DNA from: Sphingomonas sp. FARSPH
GTDB taxonomy: Bacteria; Pseudomonadota; Alphaproteobacteria; Sphingomonadales; Sphingomonadaceae
Assembly (NCBI RefSeq): GCF_003355005.1
Contig: NZ_CP029988.1
Coordinates: 1 to 64,000 of the forward strand
Direction of reading: 5' to 3'
DNA length: 64,000 nt
The position numbers and the translations under genes are program-made. The notes below the pieces were generated by a model. That model was not told the DNA's origin and searched no databases. It saw only the letters and a program-made list of their open reading frames with translations. Below, one piece after another: positions 1 to 7,910 of this stretch. Each line of letters opens with the position of its first letter. The stretch's first letter is position 1.

Positions 1-733
1 GGCTCGCGATAATGTCGGGCAATCAGGTGCGACAATCTATCGATTGTATGGGAAGCCCAATGCGCCAGAGTTGTTTCTGAAACATGGCAAAGGTAGCGTT
101 GCCAATGATGTTACAGATGAGATGGTCAGACTAAACTGGCTGACGGCATTTATGCCTCTTCCGACCATCAAGCATTTTATCCGTACTCCTGATGATGCAT
201 GGTTACTCACCACTGCGATCCCCGGGAAAACAGCATTCCAGGTATTAGAAGAATATCCTGATTCAGGTGAAAATATTGTTGATGCGCTGGCAGTGTTCCT
301 GCGCCGGTTGCATTCGATTCCTGTTTGTAATTGTCCTTTTAACAGCGATCGCGTATTTCGTCTCGCTCAGGCGCAATCACGAATGAATAACGGTTTGGTT
401 GATGCTAGTGATTTTGATGACGAGCGTAATGGCTGGCCTGTTGAACAAGTCTGGAAAGAAATGCATAAGCTTTTGCCATTCTCACCGGATTCAGTCGTCA
501 CTCATGGTGATTTCTCACTTGATAACCTTATTTTTGACGAGGGGAAATTAATAGGTTGTATTGATGTTGGACGAGTCGGAATCGCAGACCGATACCAGGA
601 TCTTGCCATCCTATGGAACTGCCTCGGTGAGTTTTCTCCTTCATTACAGAAACGGCTTTTTCAAAAATATGGTATTGATAATCCTGATATGAATAAATTG
701 CAGTTTCATTTGATGCTCGATGAGTTTTTCTGA
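1..733 (+). CDS. aph(3')-Ia: Aminoglycoside 3'-phosphotransferase APH(3')-Ia, 5' end cut by window edge
   Basis: Cytoplasmic kinase that phosphorylates the 3'-hydroxyl of kanamycin and neomycin from ATP. The frame is open from base 2 with no start; about 28 N-terminal residues of the usual 271 lie outside the window. The catalytic loop HGDFSLDN and the metal-binding IDVGR segment are present and the C-terminus ends normally in LDEFF. I recognise the whole visible protein as the Tn903/IS26-associated enzyme. IS26 lies 54 bp downstream in the opposite orientation. Its AT-rich coding contrasts with the GC-rich backbone and marks it as acquired. Confidence 0.97.
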   Translation, partial: ARDNVGQSGATIYRLYGKPNAPELFLKHGKGSVANDVTDEMVRLNWLTAFMPLPTIKHFIRTPDDAWLLTTAIPGKTAFQVLEEYPDSGENIVDALAVFLRRLHSIPVCNCPFNSDRVFRLAQAQSRMNNGLVDASDFDDERNGWPVEQVWKEMHKLLPFSPDSVVTHGDFSLDNLIFDEGKLIGCIDVGRVGIADRYQDLAILWNCLGEFSPSLQKRLFQKYGIDNPDMNKLQFHLMLDEFF

Positions 734-787
734 TAGTTAGTCTTTGTAGAGACACAAACCTGAAATTCCGGACACCGCGCTTCAGGA

Positions 788-1607
788 GGCACTGTTGCAA
801 AGTTAGCGATGAGGCAGCCTTTTGTCTTATTCAAAGGCCTTACATTTCAAAAACTCTGCTTACCAGGCGCATTTCGCCCAGGGGATCACCATAATAAAAT
901 GCTGAGGCCTGGCCTTTGCGTAGTGCACGCATCACCTCAATACCTTTGATGGTGGCGTAAGCCGTCTTCATGGATTTAAATCCCAGCGTGGCGCCGATTA
1001 TCCGTTTCAGTTTGCCATGATCGCATTCAATCACGTTGTTCCGGTACTTAATCTGTCGGTGTTCAACGTCAGACGGGCACCGGCCTTCGCGTTTGAGCAG
1101 AGCAAGCGCGCGACCATAGGCGGGCGCTTTATCCGTGTTGATGAATCGCGGGATCTGCCACTTCTTCACGTTGTTGAGGATTTTACCCAGAAACCGGTAT
1201 GCAGCTTTGCTGTTACGACGGGAGGAGAGATAAAAATCGACAGTGCGGCCCCGGCTGTCGACGGCCCGGTACAGATACGCCCAGCGGCCATTGACCTTCA
1301 CGTAGGTTTCATCCATGTGCCACGGGCAAAGATCGGAAGGGTTACGCCAGTACCAGCGCAGCCGTTTTTCCATTTCAGGCGCATAACGCTGAACCCAGCG
1401 GTAAATCGTGGAGTGATCGACATTCACTCCGCGTTCAGCCAGCATCTCCTGCAGCTCACGGTAACTGATGCCGTATTTGCAGTACCAGCGTACGGCCCAC
1501 AGAATGATGTCACGCTGAAAATGCCGGCCTTTGAATGGGTTCATGTGCAGCTCCATCAGCAAAAGGGGATGATAAGTTTATCACCACCGACTATTTGCAA
1601 CAGTGCC
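788..1607 (-). mobile_element. IS26 (IS6 family), complete
   Basis: The element is exactly 820 bp and bounded by perfect 14-bp inverted repeats, GGCACTGTTGCAAA at 788-801 and its complement at 1594-1607. The flanking octamers differ (cttcagga on the left, cgcttatg on the right), so there is no target duplication. This fits a copy left by IS26-mediated deletion or cointegrate formation. The right end cuts directly into strB. The near-identical IS15DI cannot be excluded by eye. Confidence 0.96.
840..1544 (-). CDS. tnpA: IS26 transposase (DDE, IS6 family)
   Basis: A 234-residue transposase starting at MNPFKGRHFQRD, the usual IS26 start; an in-frame upstream ATG would add six residues. It has an N-terminal helix-turn-helix (around STIYRWVQRY) followed by the DDE core, with HMDETYVKV holding the first aspartate, NTDKAPAY the second and the glutamate in NNVIECDHGKLK. 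The length equals the family standard and no frameshift is seen, so the copy should be active. Confidence 0.96.
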   Translation of the reverse strand: MNPFKGRHFQRDIILWAVRWYCKYGISYRELQEMLAERGVNVDHSTIYRWVQRYAPEMEKRLRWYWRNPSDLCPWHMDETYVKVNGRWAYLYRAVDSRGRTVDFYLSSRRNSKAAYRFLGKILNNVKKWQIPRFINTDKAPAYGRALALLKREGRCPSDVEHRQIKYRNNVIECDHGKLKRIIGATLGFKSMKTAYATIKGIEVMRALRKGQASAFYYGDPLGEMRLVSRVFEM

Positions 1608-1713
1608 CGCTTATGGGTGCCTTTCCGCAGCTTGGAACGCGGATGGAGAAGAGGAGCAACGCGATCTAGCTATCGCGGCCGCGATCAAGCAGGTGCGACA
1701 GACGTCATACTAG
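1608..1713 (+). pseudogene. aph(6)-Id: 3' fragment of strB (APH(6)-Id)
   Basis: Directly after the IS26 end, an open frame codes for the last 34 residues of streptomycin phosphotransferase APH(6)-Id (AYGCLSAAWNADG, ending KQVRQTSY) and stops at 1711-1713. The rest of the gene has been removed by the IS26 junction, so it gives no resistance. It sits 25 bp before the Tn5393-like terminal repeat, the usual order at the right end of that transposon. Confidence 0.9.
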
Positions 1714-1738
1714 ATATCAAGCGACTTCTCCTATCCCC

Positions 1739-1819
1739 TGGGAACACATCAATCTTACCGGAGAATATCGTTGGCCAAAGCCTTAGCGTAGGATTTCGCC
1801 CTCTCCCGCAAACGACCCC
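1739..1819. repeat. Terminal inverted repeat of a Tn5393-like transposon (strB end)
   Basis: The outer 38 bp (1782-1819) is a typical Tn3-family terminal repeat. Read outward-in it starts GGGGTCGTTTGCGGGAG and ends near TACGCTAAG. Tn5393 is known for long repeats of about 81 bp. The extra inner part here could code for the end of a Tn3 transposase (WEHINLTGEYRW), because on the other side of the transposon the same repeat overlaps the tnpA 3' end. The partner repeat is not in this window, so the transposon is incomplete here. Confidence 0.85.
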
Positions 1820-1934
1820 AATCTGAACACAGGCGCGGCTCTGACCGTCACGCCCTGATCTTGCGACCGGGGGCCGGGGTAATCCGGCCCCTTCGCTAGA
1901 CGGAAACGGGCTCCCGTTCTTCGTTTGTTCCGCT

Positions 1935-2177
1935 ATGCCGTTCGGCATGGCGGCAAACTACAATCGGCCCAAGCCTATCGACCCGATCTGGTATCGCCGG
2001 TCGTGCATCCTTCGAATCCGCTGCGCGTGCGGACGCGCGCGATCGGTGGAGCTGGGCGCGTTCGCGCGCGAAAACTCGATCTCGGCCGACACTCAGATTT
2101 ACAAGCTGATCCTTCGCCTGCGCTGCCGCTGCGGGCTGCGGCCCTCGGCCGATGTCACGCGCTCGCCCTATGGCTGA
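1935..2177 (+). CDS. Small conserved plasmid protein with two CxC pairs
   Basis: An 80-residue protein starting at MPFGMAANYNRP. It contains CACG near residue 32 and CRCG near residue 65, a spacing that suggests a small zinc-ribbon fold. It is the first backbone gene after the resistance island and converges with the gene that ends at 2184. I do not recognise a function. The paired cysteines and codon use similar to its neighbours argue that it is real. Confidence 0.55.
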   Translation: MPFGMAANYNRPKPIDPIWYRRSCILRIRCACGRARSVELGAFARENSISADTQIYKLILRLRCRCGLRPSADVTRSPYG

Positions 2178-2183
2178 TCGGGT

Positions 2184-2873
2184 CTAGCGGCCCCGGCCCT
2201 TATCCTTGGTGGGGGAGGGCGGCTGCGGCTGTCCGGTGCCACGCCCGCGAAACTCGGGCGCGTTGGGGTCCAGCGGCTCGCCGGATCGGATCACCGCCGC
2301 GACGGCCTTGCGCGTCGACTCCCCGGCCCCCTCGATCGCGCGGGCGTTGTCGCCTCGGCTCCGCGCTGCCTGCATGGCTGCATCAACGATGGCTTGGGCG
2401 GGCGCAAGGCGAGGATCGGCCGCGTTCTTCTCGGGCGTGTTCTTGAGGAACGCTGCCGCAAGCCGTTCGTGCATGGGCGAATGACCAGGTGGTAGGATTG
2501 GCCGCTCAAGAGCCCTGATAGCGCGCTGTAGCTGCGCGCCCTGCTGCATGTTGATCTGCACCGCCAAGGCGGCCCCGATCTCTCTGACGCGCTCTAGCGG
2601 CGTCTGCTTGGGCGTTATGACGGCCTCGACCTCTCGCGAACCGACATAGCTTAGCAAATGCGACTGATAGACCGGCCCCTTGGCGTGGCGGACATAGGCC
2701 AGCTCGGTGCGCGCCTTGCCGATTTCCTCGGCCGACGCGCCGGCTTTGGTCAACTTGCTGACGCGATCCGCCGCCTCGGCACGGGCGACGGGTAGGTGCT
2801 TCTCCAATTCCTCGCGCACCTTGGTCAACGTCATGCGGTAACGCTGCCCTGCAGGGGGATCGCGCGCGGGCAA
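2184..2873 (-). CDS. C-terminal half of Fic toxin, separated by a frameshift
   Basis: A 229-residue frame that continues the Fic protein in another reading frame. The upstream Fic frame runs through six G residues at about 2885-2890 (minus strand) and then stops. One additional G would join the two frames into a protein of about 435 residues. The region is helical and charged, with proline-rich low complexity at the end (PQPPSPTKDKGRGR). No catalytic motif is visible and I cannot see a clear BID secretion domain. As a separate gene it has no obvious ribosome binding site, so it is probably the orphaned half of a broken gene. Confidence 0.6.
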   Translation of the reverse strand: MPARDPPAGQRYRMTLTKVREELEKHLPVARAEAADRVSKLTKAGASAEEIGKARTELAYVRHAKGPVYQSHLLSYVGSREVEAVITPKQTPLERVREIGAALAVQINMQQGAQLQRAIRALERPILPPGHSPMHERLAAAFLKNTPEKNAADPRLAPAQAIVDAAMQAARSRGDNARAIEGAGESTRKAVAAVIRSGEPLDPNAPEFRGRGTGQPQPPSPTKDKGRGR

Positions 2874-3496
2874 AAACGCGATCCCCCCGGGCCTGTTCGC
2901 GCTTCCGGGCCAAGATCGCGCCTGATGGCGGCGGCTGAAAGCACGGCGCTAAGCGCGCGATGGTCGCCGGTTGTGAAGCCGTGCCTAGATCCATCCATCC
3001 AAGCGCGCTCATCGATGCTGGCGATGCGGATCGGGTGGCCGGCCTCGCGCGCGATCTGTGCCGCGTGCAGGCGCATGGTTCGGCCATTGCCTTCGCGGAA
3101 GGGATGAACGGCATTTAGCTCGTTCATGTGGTGCCCCAAGCGGTCGAAAAACTCTTCACGATTGAGGCCGCGAAAGTTGTTCTTTTCGCCTAGCTCCTTG
3201 AACACGGCATTGAGGCCGTTCGCGACGTAAGGGGCGTGCGCGAAGAGACTGCCCTGTTTGCCGATGTTGACGGTCCGGTCCTGGCCCGCCCATTCGTACA
3301 GGTCTTGAAACAGATGCTTGTGAAGGGCGCGGTAGCCATCGGGCGTAAGCGGAAAATCCATGCGCGCGGCTTCGTTGCCGCGCGCACGGGTTATCAGCCG
3401 CTCGCGTCGATCCAATTCTTTGCCATCTGTGATCCCTAGCCGATTTCGAAGGACGTCGGTTCCAGGGTAGGCGTAGGGGTCTATCTTGCCCGCCAC
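2831..3496 (-). CDS. Fic-domain adenylyltransferase toxin (VbhT/BepC type), frameshifted
   Basis: A Fic protein that would transfer AMP from ATP to target hydroxyls. The catalytic motif HPFREGNGRTMR lies near residues 125-136 and matches HxFx(D/E)GNGRxxR in full. It starts at GTG 3496, two bases after the stop of the antitoxin gene, giving the antitoxin-first order of VbhA-VbhT. After residue ~205 the frame departs into an unrelated tail ending at 2831 because a G tract is one base short. The core fold with the active site is complete, so AMPylation activity may survive. Fic proteins of this kind on conjugative plasmids can be secreted effectors; that role is inference here. Confidence 0.85.
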   Translation of the reverse strand: MAGKIDPYAYPGTDVLRNRLGITDGKELDRRERLITRARGNEAARMDFPLTPDGYRALHKHLFQDLYEWAGQDRTVNIGKQGSLFAHAPYVANGLNAVFKELGEKNNFRGLNREEFFDRLGHHMNELNAVHPFREGNGRTMRLHAAQIAREAGHPIRIASIDERAWMDGSRHGFTTGDHRALSAVLSAAAIRRDLGPEARTGPGGSRFCPRAIPLQGSVTA

Positions 3497-3498
3497 CG

Positions 3499-3756
3499 CT
3501 AGGCGGCTAGCTGCCCCGCTCCCGACTGGAGCAGGTCGACGATGATCTTGGTGGCGAGCGTGGGGGGAACGCCCTCGTCCATCATCATCGCGAAAAGCTC
3601 GTCCTCGTTCGGCTCGGGCGTCATGCCCTCAATGGTCAGATTGGCGCGGGAATCGCGGTCGTCTTCGCGCCATTGCGCGACTTCCTCCGGGGTGCCCCGA
3701 ACGAAATCCATCGCCCTGATCTGCGCTCTCAGCGCCTCGACATCGACCTGTGCCAT
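3499..3756 (-). CDS. VbhA-like antitoxin of the Fic toxin
   Basis: An 85-residue protein just upstream of fic on the same strand. The central segment NLTIEGMTPEP resembles the inhibitory helix of class I Fic antitoxins, (S/T)xxxE(G/N), whose glutamate pairs with the second arginine of the Fic motif. The E and G are present, but the S/T position is asparagine. The C-terminal helical part (LFAMMMDEGVPP) matches the VbhA layout. Start ATG 3756 is preceded by an aagggga ribosome site. The family call rests on motif and gene order. Confidence 0.72.
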   Translation of the reverse strand: MAQVDVEALRAQIRAMDFVRGTPEEVAQWREDDRDSRANLTIEGMTPEPNEDELFAMMMDEGVPPTLATKIIVDLLQSGAGQLAA

Positions 3757-3887
3757 CTTACGTCCCCTTTGGGTCCAACCATACCGGATGTGTGGCGAAT
3801 TAACAACAAATCGCTTGTCTCAAACCTGAACCGGCTCGCCTCGCGGCGACATAATACGACGCGAACCGGCAAGGCCGAAAGGGGCCT

Positions 3888-4280
3888 TTAGTATTCGCTC
3901 GCAAGCATTATGGTCATAACGCGCGTGGTCTTTGATGCGTCCCAAGGGGCATCGCTGCCAAATTCAAGCGCATTGTCGTAATAGTCGATTTTCCAGAAAA
4001 CGGTTTCCGAAATCTGCTTATCGTCTTGTGGGCGCTGCTGGGTCCATTCCCCTGACGCCAACCGATAAACCGCTCCGAAGTCTTGTTCACCGTGAGGGTC
4101 ATTCTCTCCGGTGAAGTCCGTAAACGCGATGATCTGCGAAAGCGCGCCGATCCTGTCGGCGTCCGACAAGGACTGAAAGCCAATGGTGATGTTGGCGCGG
4201 CACGCGATGCCGGGGTTGCTCCGCGCTTGCTCGTTCAGCCTCCGGGTCGCCTCCGTGCGCTGGGCCGTATCGTTGGTCAT
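3888..4280 (-). CDS. DUF3768 protein
   Basis: A 130-residue protein with the DUF3768 signature: FTDFTGENDPHGEQDFGAV in the middle, FWKIDYYD near residue 93, and the terminal RVMTIMLASEY. The family is common on alphaproteobacterial plasmids and has no known reaction. ATG 4280 has a strong GGAGGAAGAGACG leader. The structured region at 4290-4510 lies immediately upstream. Confidence 0.85.
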   Translation of the reverse strand: MTNDTAQRTEATRRLNEQARSNPGIACRANITIGFQSLSDADRIGALSQIIAFTDFTGENDPHGEQDFGAVYRLASGEWTQQRPQDDKQISETVFWKIDYYDNALEFGSDAPWDASKTTRVMTIMLASEY

Positions 4281-4295
4281 CGTCTCTTCCTCCTA

Positions 4296-4510
4296 GTGGC
4301 ATGGGCCGCATGGCTACGGCCTGCGGCTCTGCCGTTCCGGCGAGGAACGGGATGGGGAGGGAGGGCGAGAATCTAGCGCTGGCGCGGGCGAGCTGCCGTA
4401 GGCCGGTCGGCGCCCTTGGGCGTCGGGCTTACCGGCCTTGGCAGATTACACGGGCGGTCGATTGTCGTTCGGGAACGAAAGGGCAGGAGCCCTTGGTGTT
4501 CCCCCTCGGT
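4296..4510 (-). other. Structured non-coding leader, copy 1
   Basis: About 215 bases without a gene, upstream of the DUF3768 start. It shares blocks with 13540-13735: a ccggcgaggaacgggatggg segment at 4338-4358 and a near-identical hairpin at 4471-4503 (stems GGGAAC/GTTCCC and AAGGGC/GCCCTT). A second hairpin at 4408-4425 pairs CGGCGCCC with GGGCGTCG. In the other copy the corresponding hairpin has different paired bases, which suggests that the RNA fold is kept. Confidence 0.55.
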
Positions 4511-4570
4511 CGGCGCGCTGCGCGCGCGGTGCGCCGATCGGCGAAAGGATCTCGCGCGGCGCGCGTCCGC

Positions 4571-4750
4571 TTAGCGGTCCTGGTCCTTGGTTTGATGGGT
4601 GCGGGTGCTGTCGATCGCGCGCTGTAGCTCGGCCGCGAAAGCCGCACCGCCCTCGCCCTCGCTTTCGATCAGGCAGATGGCGCGCACCACTAGGGCTATG
4701 GCGGCGTCCATGCGTTCGCCGTGGCTGCTCTTGCTCGCGTCGCTCGACAT
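4571..4750 (-). CDS. Small acidic-helical hypothetical protein
   Basis: A 59-residue protein, MSSDASKSSHGERMD onward, with a helical middle (AIALVVRAICLIE). I chose ATG 4750 because GAAAGGAGCC sits seven bases upstream; longer in-frame starts have no such site. Nothing identifies its role. It sits in a run of small minus-strand accessory genes. Confidence 0.55.
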   Translation of the reverse strand: MSSDASKSSHGERMDAAIALVVRAICLIESEGEGGAAFAAELQRAIDSTRTHQTKDQDR

Positions 4751-4797
4751 TTCAGGCTCCTTTCGCCGCTCGGGGAGGCGACGGTTCCTAGATAGGG

Positions 4798-4823
4798 CAG
4801 GGGCGGCCTTTCGGCCGCCCCTC
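4798..4823 (-). terminator. GC-rich hairpin between two minus-strand genes
   Basis: The sequence contains ggggcggcc, a tttc loop and ggccgcccc, a perfect nine-pair stem. It lies 7-30 bases after the stop of the gene at 4830-5153. No T-run follows, so it may act as an attenuating or protective hairpin, not a full intrinsic terminator. Confidence 0.45.
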
Positions 4824-4829
4824 CCGGCG

Positions 4830-5153
4830 TCAGCCGGGGTTCTGTCGATCGGCAAGCGCCTTCTCGATCAGTTCGACGATCTGCGGTTGATGGAACAGCT
4901 CGCCCCGCTTGATGACGCCAAGGCCGGGACCGTCCAGCACGTCGCGGATGCGATCCTGCACGATCTGGTCCAGCTCGGCCCGCATCGTCGCCACTTCGGC
5001 GTCGTTGCGATCGGTGAACAGCGTGTCGTTCGGCCATGTGGTCGCGCTCGTGAAATGGTCGCGATCGATGATGGCCTGGTGCAGAGCCTTGATGGCGGCG
5101 TGACCAAGCGCGCGCTCGAACGCGAGTTGAGCAAAGATGCGATGGCTGGACAT
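4830..5153 (-). CDS. Hypothetical plasmid protein, 107 residues
   Basis: The protein begins MSSHRIFAQLAFERALG at ATG 5153, eight bases after a GGAGG site; a longer open frame upstream lacks one. It is predicted helical throughout, with charged segments such as RAELDQIVQDRIRDVLDG, and has no transmembrane or catalytic motif. I do not recognise the family. The 255 bases upstream (5154-5408) hold no convincing gene. Confidence 0.65.
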   Translation of the reverse strand: MSSHRIFAQLAFERALGHAAIKALHQAIIDRDHFTSATTWPNDTLFTDRNDAEVATMRAELDQIVQDRIRDVLDGPGLGVIKRGELFHQPQIVELIEKALADRQNPG

Positions 5154-5408
5154 GAAATCCTCCTTGTTGCCGTGATTGGCAAAGCCAGGGGGAGGGCCGG
5201 CGCGAGCTGGGTCAGGGACCGCGAAGCGGCCGTGCAAACGGGCGATGGGGGAGCCGATTTGCGCAGCAAATTGGGGGGACCGTCGATCCTTGAGGCGGCT
5301 CGCGCCGGCCCTCATCATAGGAAGACACTGACGGACTGCCCCTAACAAATTGAGCCCGCCGAATGGCGGTCCGCGTGCTATACTGAACCGGGCTTTGGAG
5401 TGGTGGTC

Positions 5409-5621
5409 ATGACGTTGCCGTTCCCCGTTCACGTCGCGCTTGCATCCATCATGGTCGCCGGCAGCGCGATCGGCTTCTACATCGATGCGACGTTCGGAAC
5501 CCGGTTCTATGCCGGCGAAGTGGGGGCGGCTATCGCCGTCCCCTACGTGCTGCTGATCGCGTTCGGGAGGCTGGTGTTTCCCGATGTCTTCGCCACGACG
5601 AAAGCCGCCGATAGGTCGTAG
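5409..5621 (+). CDS. Small inner-membrane protein
   Basis: A 70-residue protein with two hydrophobic segments (around VALASIMVAGSAIGFYI and VPYVLLIAFGRLVF), probably two membrane spans joined by a short loop. ATG 5409 follows ttggag with usual spacing. It is the only plus-strand gene in this stretch. No family is recognised. The 229 bases after it (5622-5850) show no gene. Confidence 0.5.
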   Translation: MTLPFPVHVALASIMVAGSAIGFYIDATFGTRFYAGEVGAAIAVPYVLLIAFGRLVFPDVFATTKAADRS

Positions 5622-5850
5622 TCGACTCCGCGCCGCTCGGCCTTGGGCGAGCGGCGCGCGCGGACACGAAGGGACCGCGGGCGCGACGGTCATGCACAGC
5701 ATGGGCGTCGCGCCGGGGCGACGGGGGCTGTCCTGGGCGCAGCGCGGAAGGGGAAAGAGGGTCCGATTAACACCGGGCTCTAGCCGTTCGCTAGGGGCGA
5801 TCATCACCGGGAAAGGGGGGTCCGATTAACACCGGCCCCCCGATCACTGG

Positions 5851-7365
5851 TCACGCCATTTCGGCGTCCTGCTCGGTGTCCTCCGCGTCGGCCTCGTCCA
5901 GTTCGGGGCGCTCGGCCTGATCGAAGGCCCCGACGATCATCGGTGCCGGAAGCCACTTCGCCGGGAGCCGTTCGGACACGTTGACGGCAAGGTCGGCCTT
6001 CTTCTTGATCGTCGCGCAATTGTCGGCGCTGGCATCGCCAACCTGCTCGCGGAGAAGGGCGATAAGGGCGGGGCGCTTCATCCGATCAAAGACCGCGATA
6101 GGAGCGGCCCAACGCGCCGCCACGTCCACCTCTGCGGCCTTCGCGATCTGCTCGAAATGGTGATGCCGCTCGCCGGGGGAACCGCCTGCGAAAACGGTGC
6201 CGTCCACCATCATCGCCACCAGACCGGCAAGCAACGCCATCTTGTCGTCGCCGTCCATGCTGCGGATCGCGTCAAAGCGGCCCTCGATGGGGAGCGAGGC
6301 GAAACGGGTTGCCATCGTTTCCTCAACGGGGCGAACATCGCTGGTCGCCATGAACTCGTCGGGAACGTCCGTCGCAACCGTCTTGGCCTGAACCTCAACG
6401 GCCATCTGATAGCTGCGCGCACCATGCAGCAACTGCCCCGCAAGGCTGTCTAGCAGCACGTCCAGCGCCAGCGTCGGATTGCTGGCCACGGCCTCCTGCA
6501 CGATCTGCGTCTTGATGCGGGTTAGGTCCGCAAAGAGGCTGTTGCCATAGAGCGGAGCGGGACCGTCCGTGGCCGATCCCTTGGCCTTCGGCTCGGCCTT
6601 CGCCCGATAGACGCGCTGGCCTAGCGAACCGTCACGCGAAACCCACAGCGCCACGCCGCCGATAGCCTTCTGCTCGGGAGTGTAGATGCGCAGCGCGGCG
6701 GTGATCGCGTCCCGCTCGTCGCTAAGCGGCTCGATGCGGTCGCTGTCCTCGCCCTCGGCCTCGGCAATCGCCTCAATCTCGGTGTCGATTTCAGCCATGC
6801 GGGCGGCTTCCGCCTCGGTCGGCTCGCGCTCGCTCTGGTAGAGATAGCCCTTGGTGTAGAGGTCGTAAGGCTGATCTAGGGTGGCGCTAACCTCGAACCA
6901 ACCGGCTGCGCGATACTCGTCCGCAAGGGCGTCTAGCTTCTCTTCCGCCAACTCCTGCACAATCTCGGGCTGATCGGCAAAGCCCTCGTCGCCCTGCGAA
7001 AACAGGTCAACGGTGATCGTCCCGCCCTTCGCCTCGTAGGCTTCGCGCCCGACGAACAGAAACGCGCCGCTCTCGGTCGTCACCTTCTCCGTGGTGAGCA
7101 TCCGCCGGATCGTATGGGCGTGGCCGTTCGATGCCTTGAACACCTTTAGCTGCTGGTCGTGATCGTCGGTGAGGGTGAGCGCCTTCGCGGCCTCAAGGGT
7201 CAACTGATCCTTGGCGAGAACGTCGATCAGGGCAGGATTGAGCGCGGAAAGGCGAAGCATCTTATAGACGAAGCTGACGGCCTGCCCGAAGCGCGCCGCG
7301 ATCTCGTCAACGTCCATGCCGGTATCGCGAAGGGCGGCAAAAGCGCGGATGCTGTCGGCGGGGTG
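5851..7365 (-). pseudogene. ParB-like protein, C-terminal part (gene split by mobile element)
   Basis: This carries residues ~103-606 of a large ParB/Spo0J-type protein; the first 102 codons lie at 12962-13267. At the junction the frame reads HPADSIRAFAALRDTG, which follows naturally after QREDM on the other side, so removing 7366-12961 restores one open frame of 606 residues. The part kept here has the helix-turn-helix region (DEIAARFGQAVSFVYKML near its start) and a long acidic C-terminus. Such large ParB-like proteins are common in plasmid accessory regions beside ArdC genes. They differ from the partition ParB at 33.7 kb. An internal ATG at 7317 could allow a fragment to be made. Confidence 0.88.
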
Positions 7366-7420
7366 GGGGTCTTAGGTCATGTGTCAACTGTCCTTCGAAG
7401 CATTTTTTGGCAGATATCCG

Positions 7421-7906
7421 TCAGTTTCTGGTCTTGTTGTCGGGTGACACTGTCCTTCGAGCTTTGGTGGTCGCTGGCACGGCGCGGAGCGCCGTGTCAC
7501 GCTCGGCGATCAGCCGAGCGTTGTGACGTTGGTGGCGGTGCGCTTCCGCTTCGGCTGTGAGGGCGCGCTGCAACAGCAGCGCGTTCTCGCTAACCAGGCG
7601 ACGCTGCTCTTGCTTCATGGTGCGGATGAGGCCGTGCAGTTCGTCGAGCTTGTCCTGCCAGGTCGTCACCGGCTTGATGGGATCGCCGAGGATGGCGTGA
7701 AGGTCGTCGATGATATCACGATGGTTGGTGTAGATCGTGTTGCGCGCGACCCCGGATTCGCGCGCGAGGGTCGCGACGGTGAGCGTATAGCCGCGCTGAT
7801 GCAGCGGGTGGACCGGGCATCCTTTGCGCAGCCGTTCGAACGCAGCGTTGAGCCGGACCTGGGTCTGCTGGCGACGCTGTTCATGACGATCGGGTTTCCT
7901 GGGCAT
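7421..7906 (-). CDS. TnpC-like accessory protein (DUF6262 type)
   Basis: A 161-residue protein with an N-terminal helix-turn-helix (TVATLARESGVARNTIYTN, near residues 45-64) and a long charged coiled-coil (LHGLIRTMKQEQRRLVSE and beyond). This is the layout of TnpC in Tn554, which helps the recombinases and sets orientation preference. ATG 7906 has gagg upstream; ATG 7921 would overlap the stop of the recombinase gene and is the alternative. It is the last gene of the element's operon. Confidence 0.75.
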   Translation of the reverse strand: MPRKPDRHEQRRQQTQVRLNAAFERLRKGCPVHPLHQRGYTLTVATLARESGVARNTIYTNHRDIIDDLHAILGDPIKPVTTWQDKLDELHGLIRTMKQEQRRLVSENALLLQRALTAEAEAHRHQRHNARLIAERDTALRAVPATTKARRTVSPDNKTRN

Positions 7907-7910
7907 TGGA

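Noticed and set aside
1724..1786. Apparent 3' remnant of a Tn3-family transposase (WEHINLTGEYRW)
   Set aside because: At the strB side of Tn5393 the long terminal repeat itself contains this stretch because it overlaps the tnpA end on the other side. No separate transposase needs to be assumed.
1017..1826. Long plus-strand frame across IS26 and beyond
   Set aside because: It is antisense to the recognised IS26 transposase and crosses the strB tail in a wrong frame.
2506..3114. Arginine-rich 202-residue minus-strand frame
   Set aside because: It is the third frame over the Fic gene. Composition is that of a GC-rich shadow.
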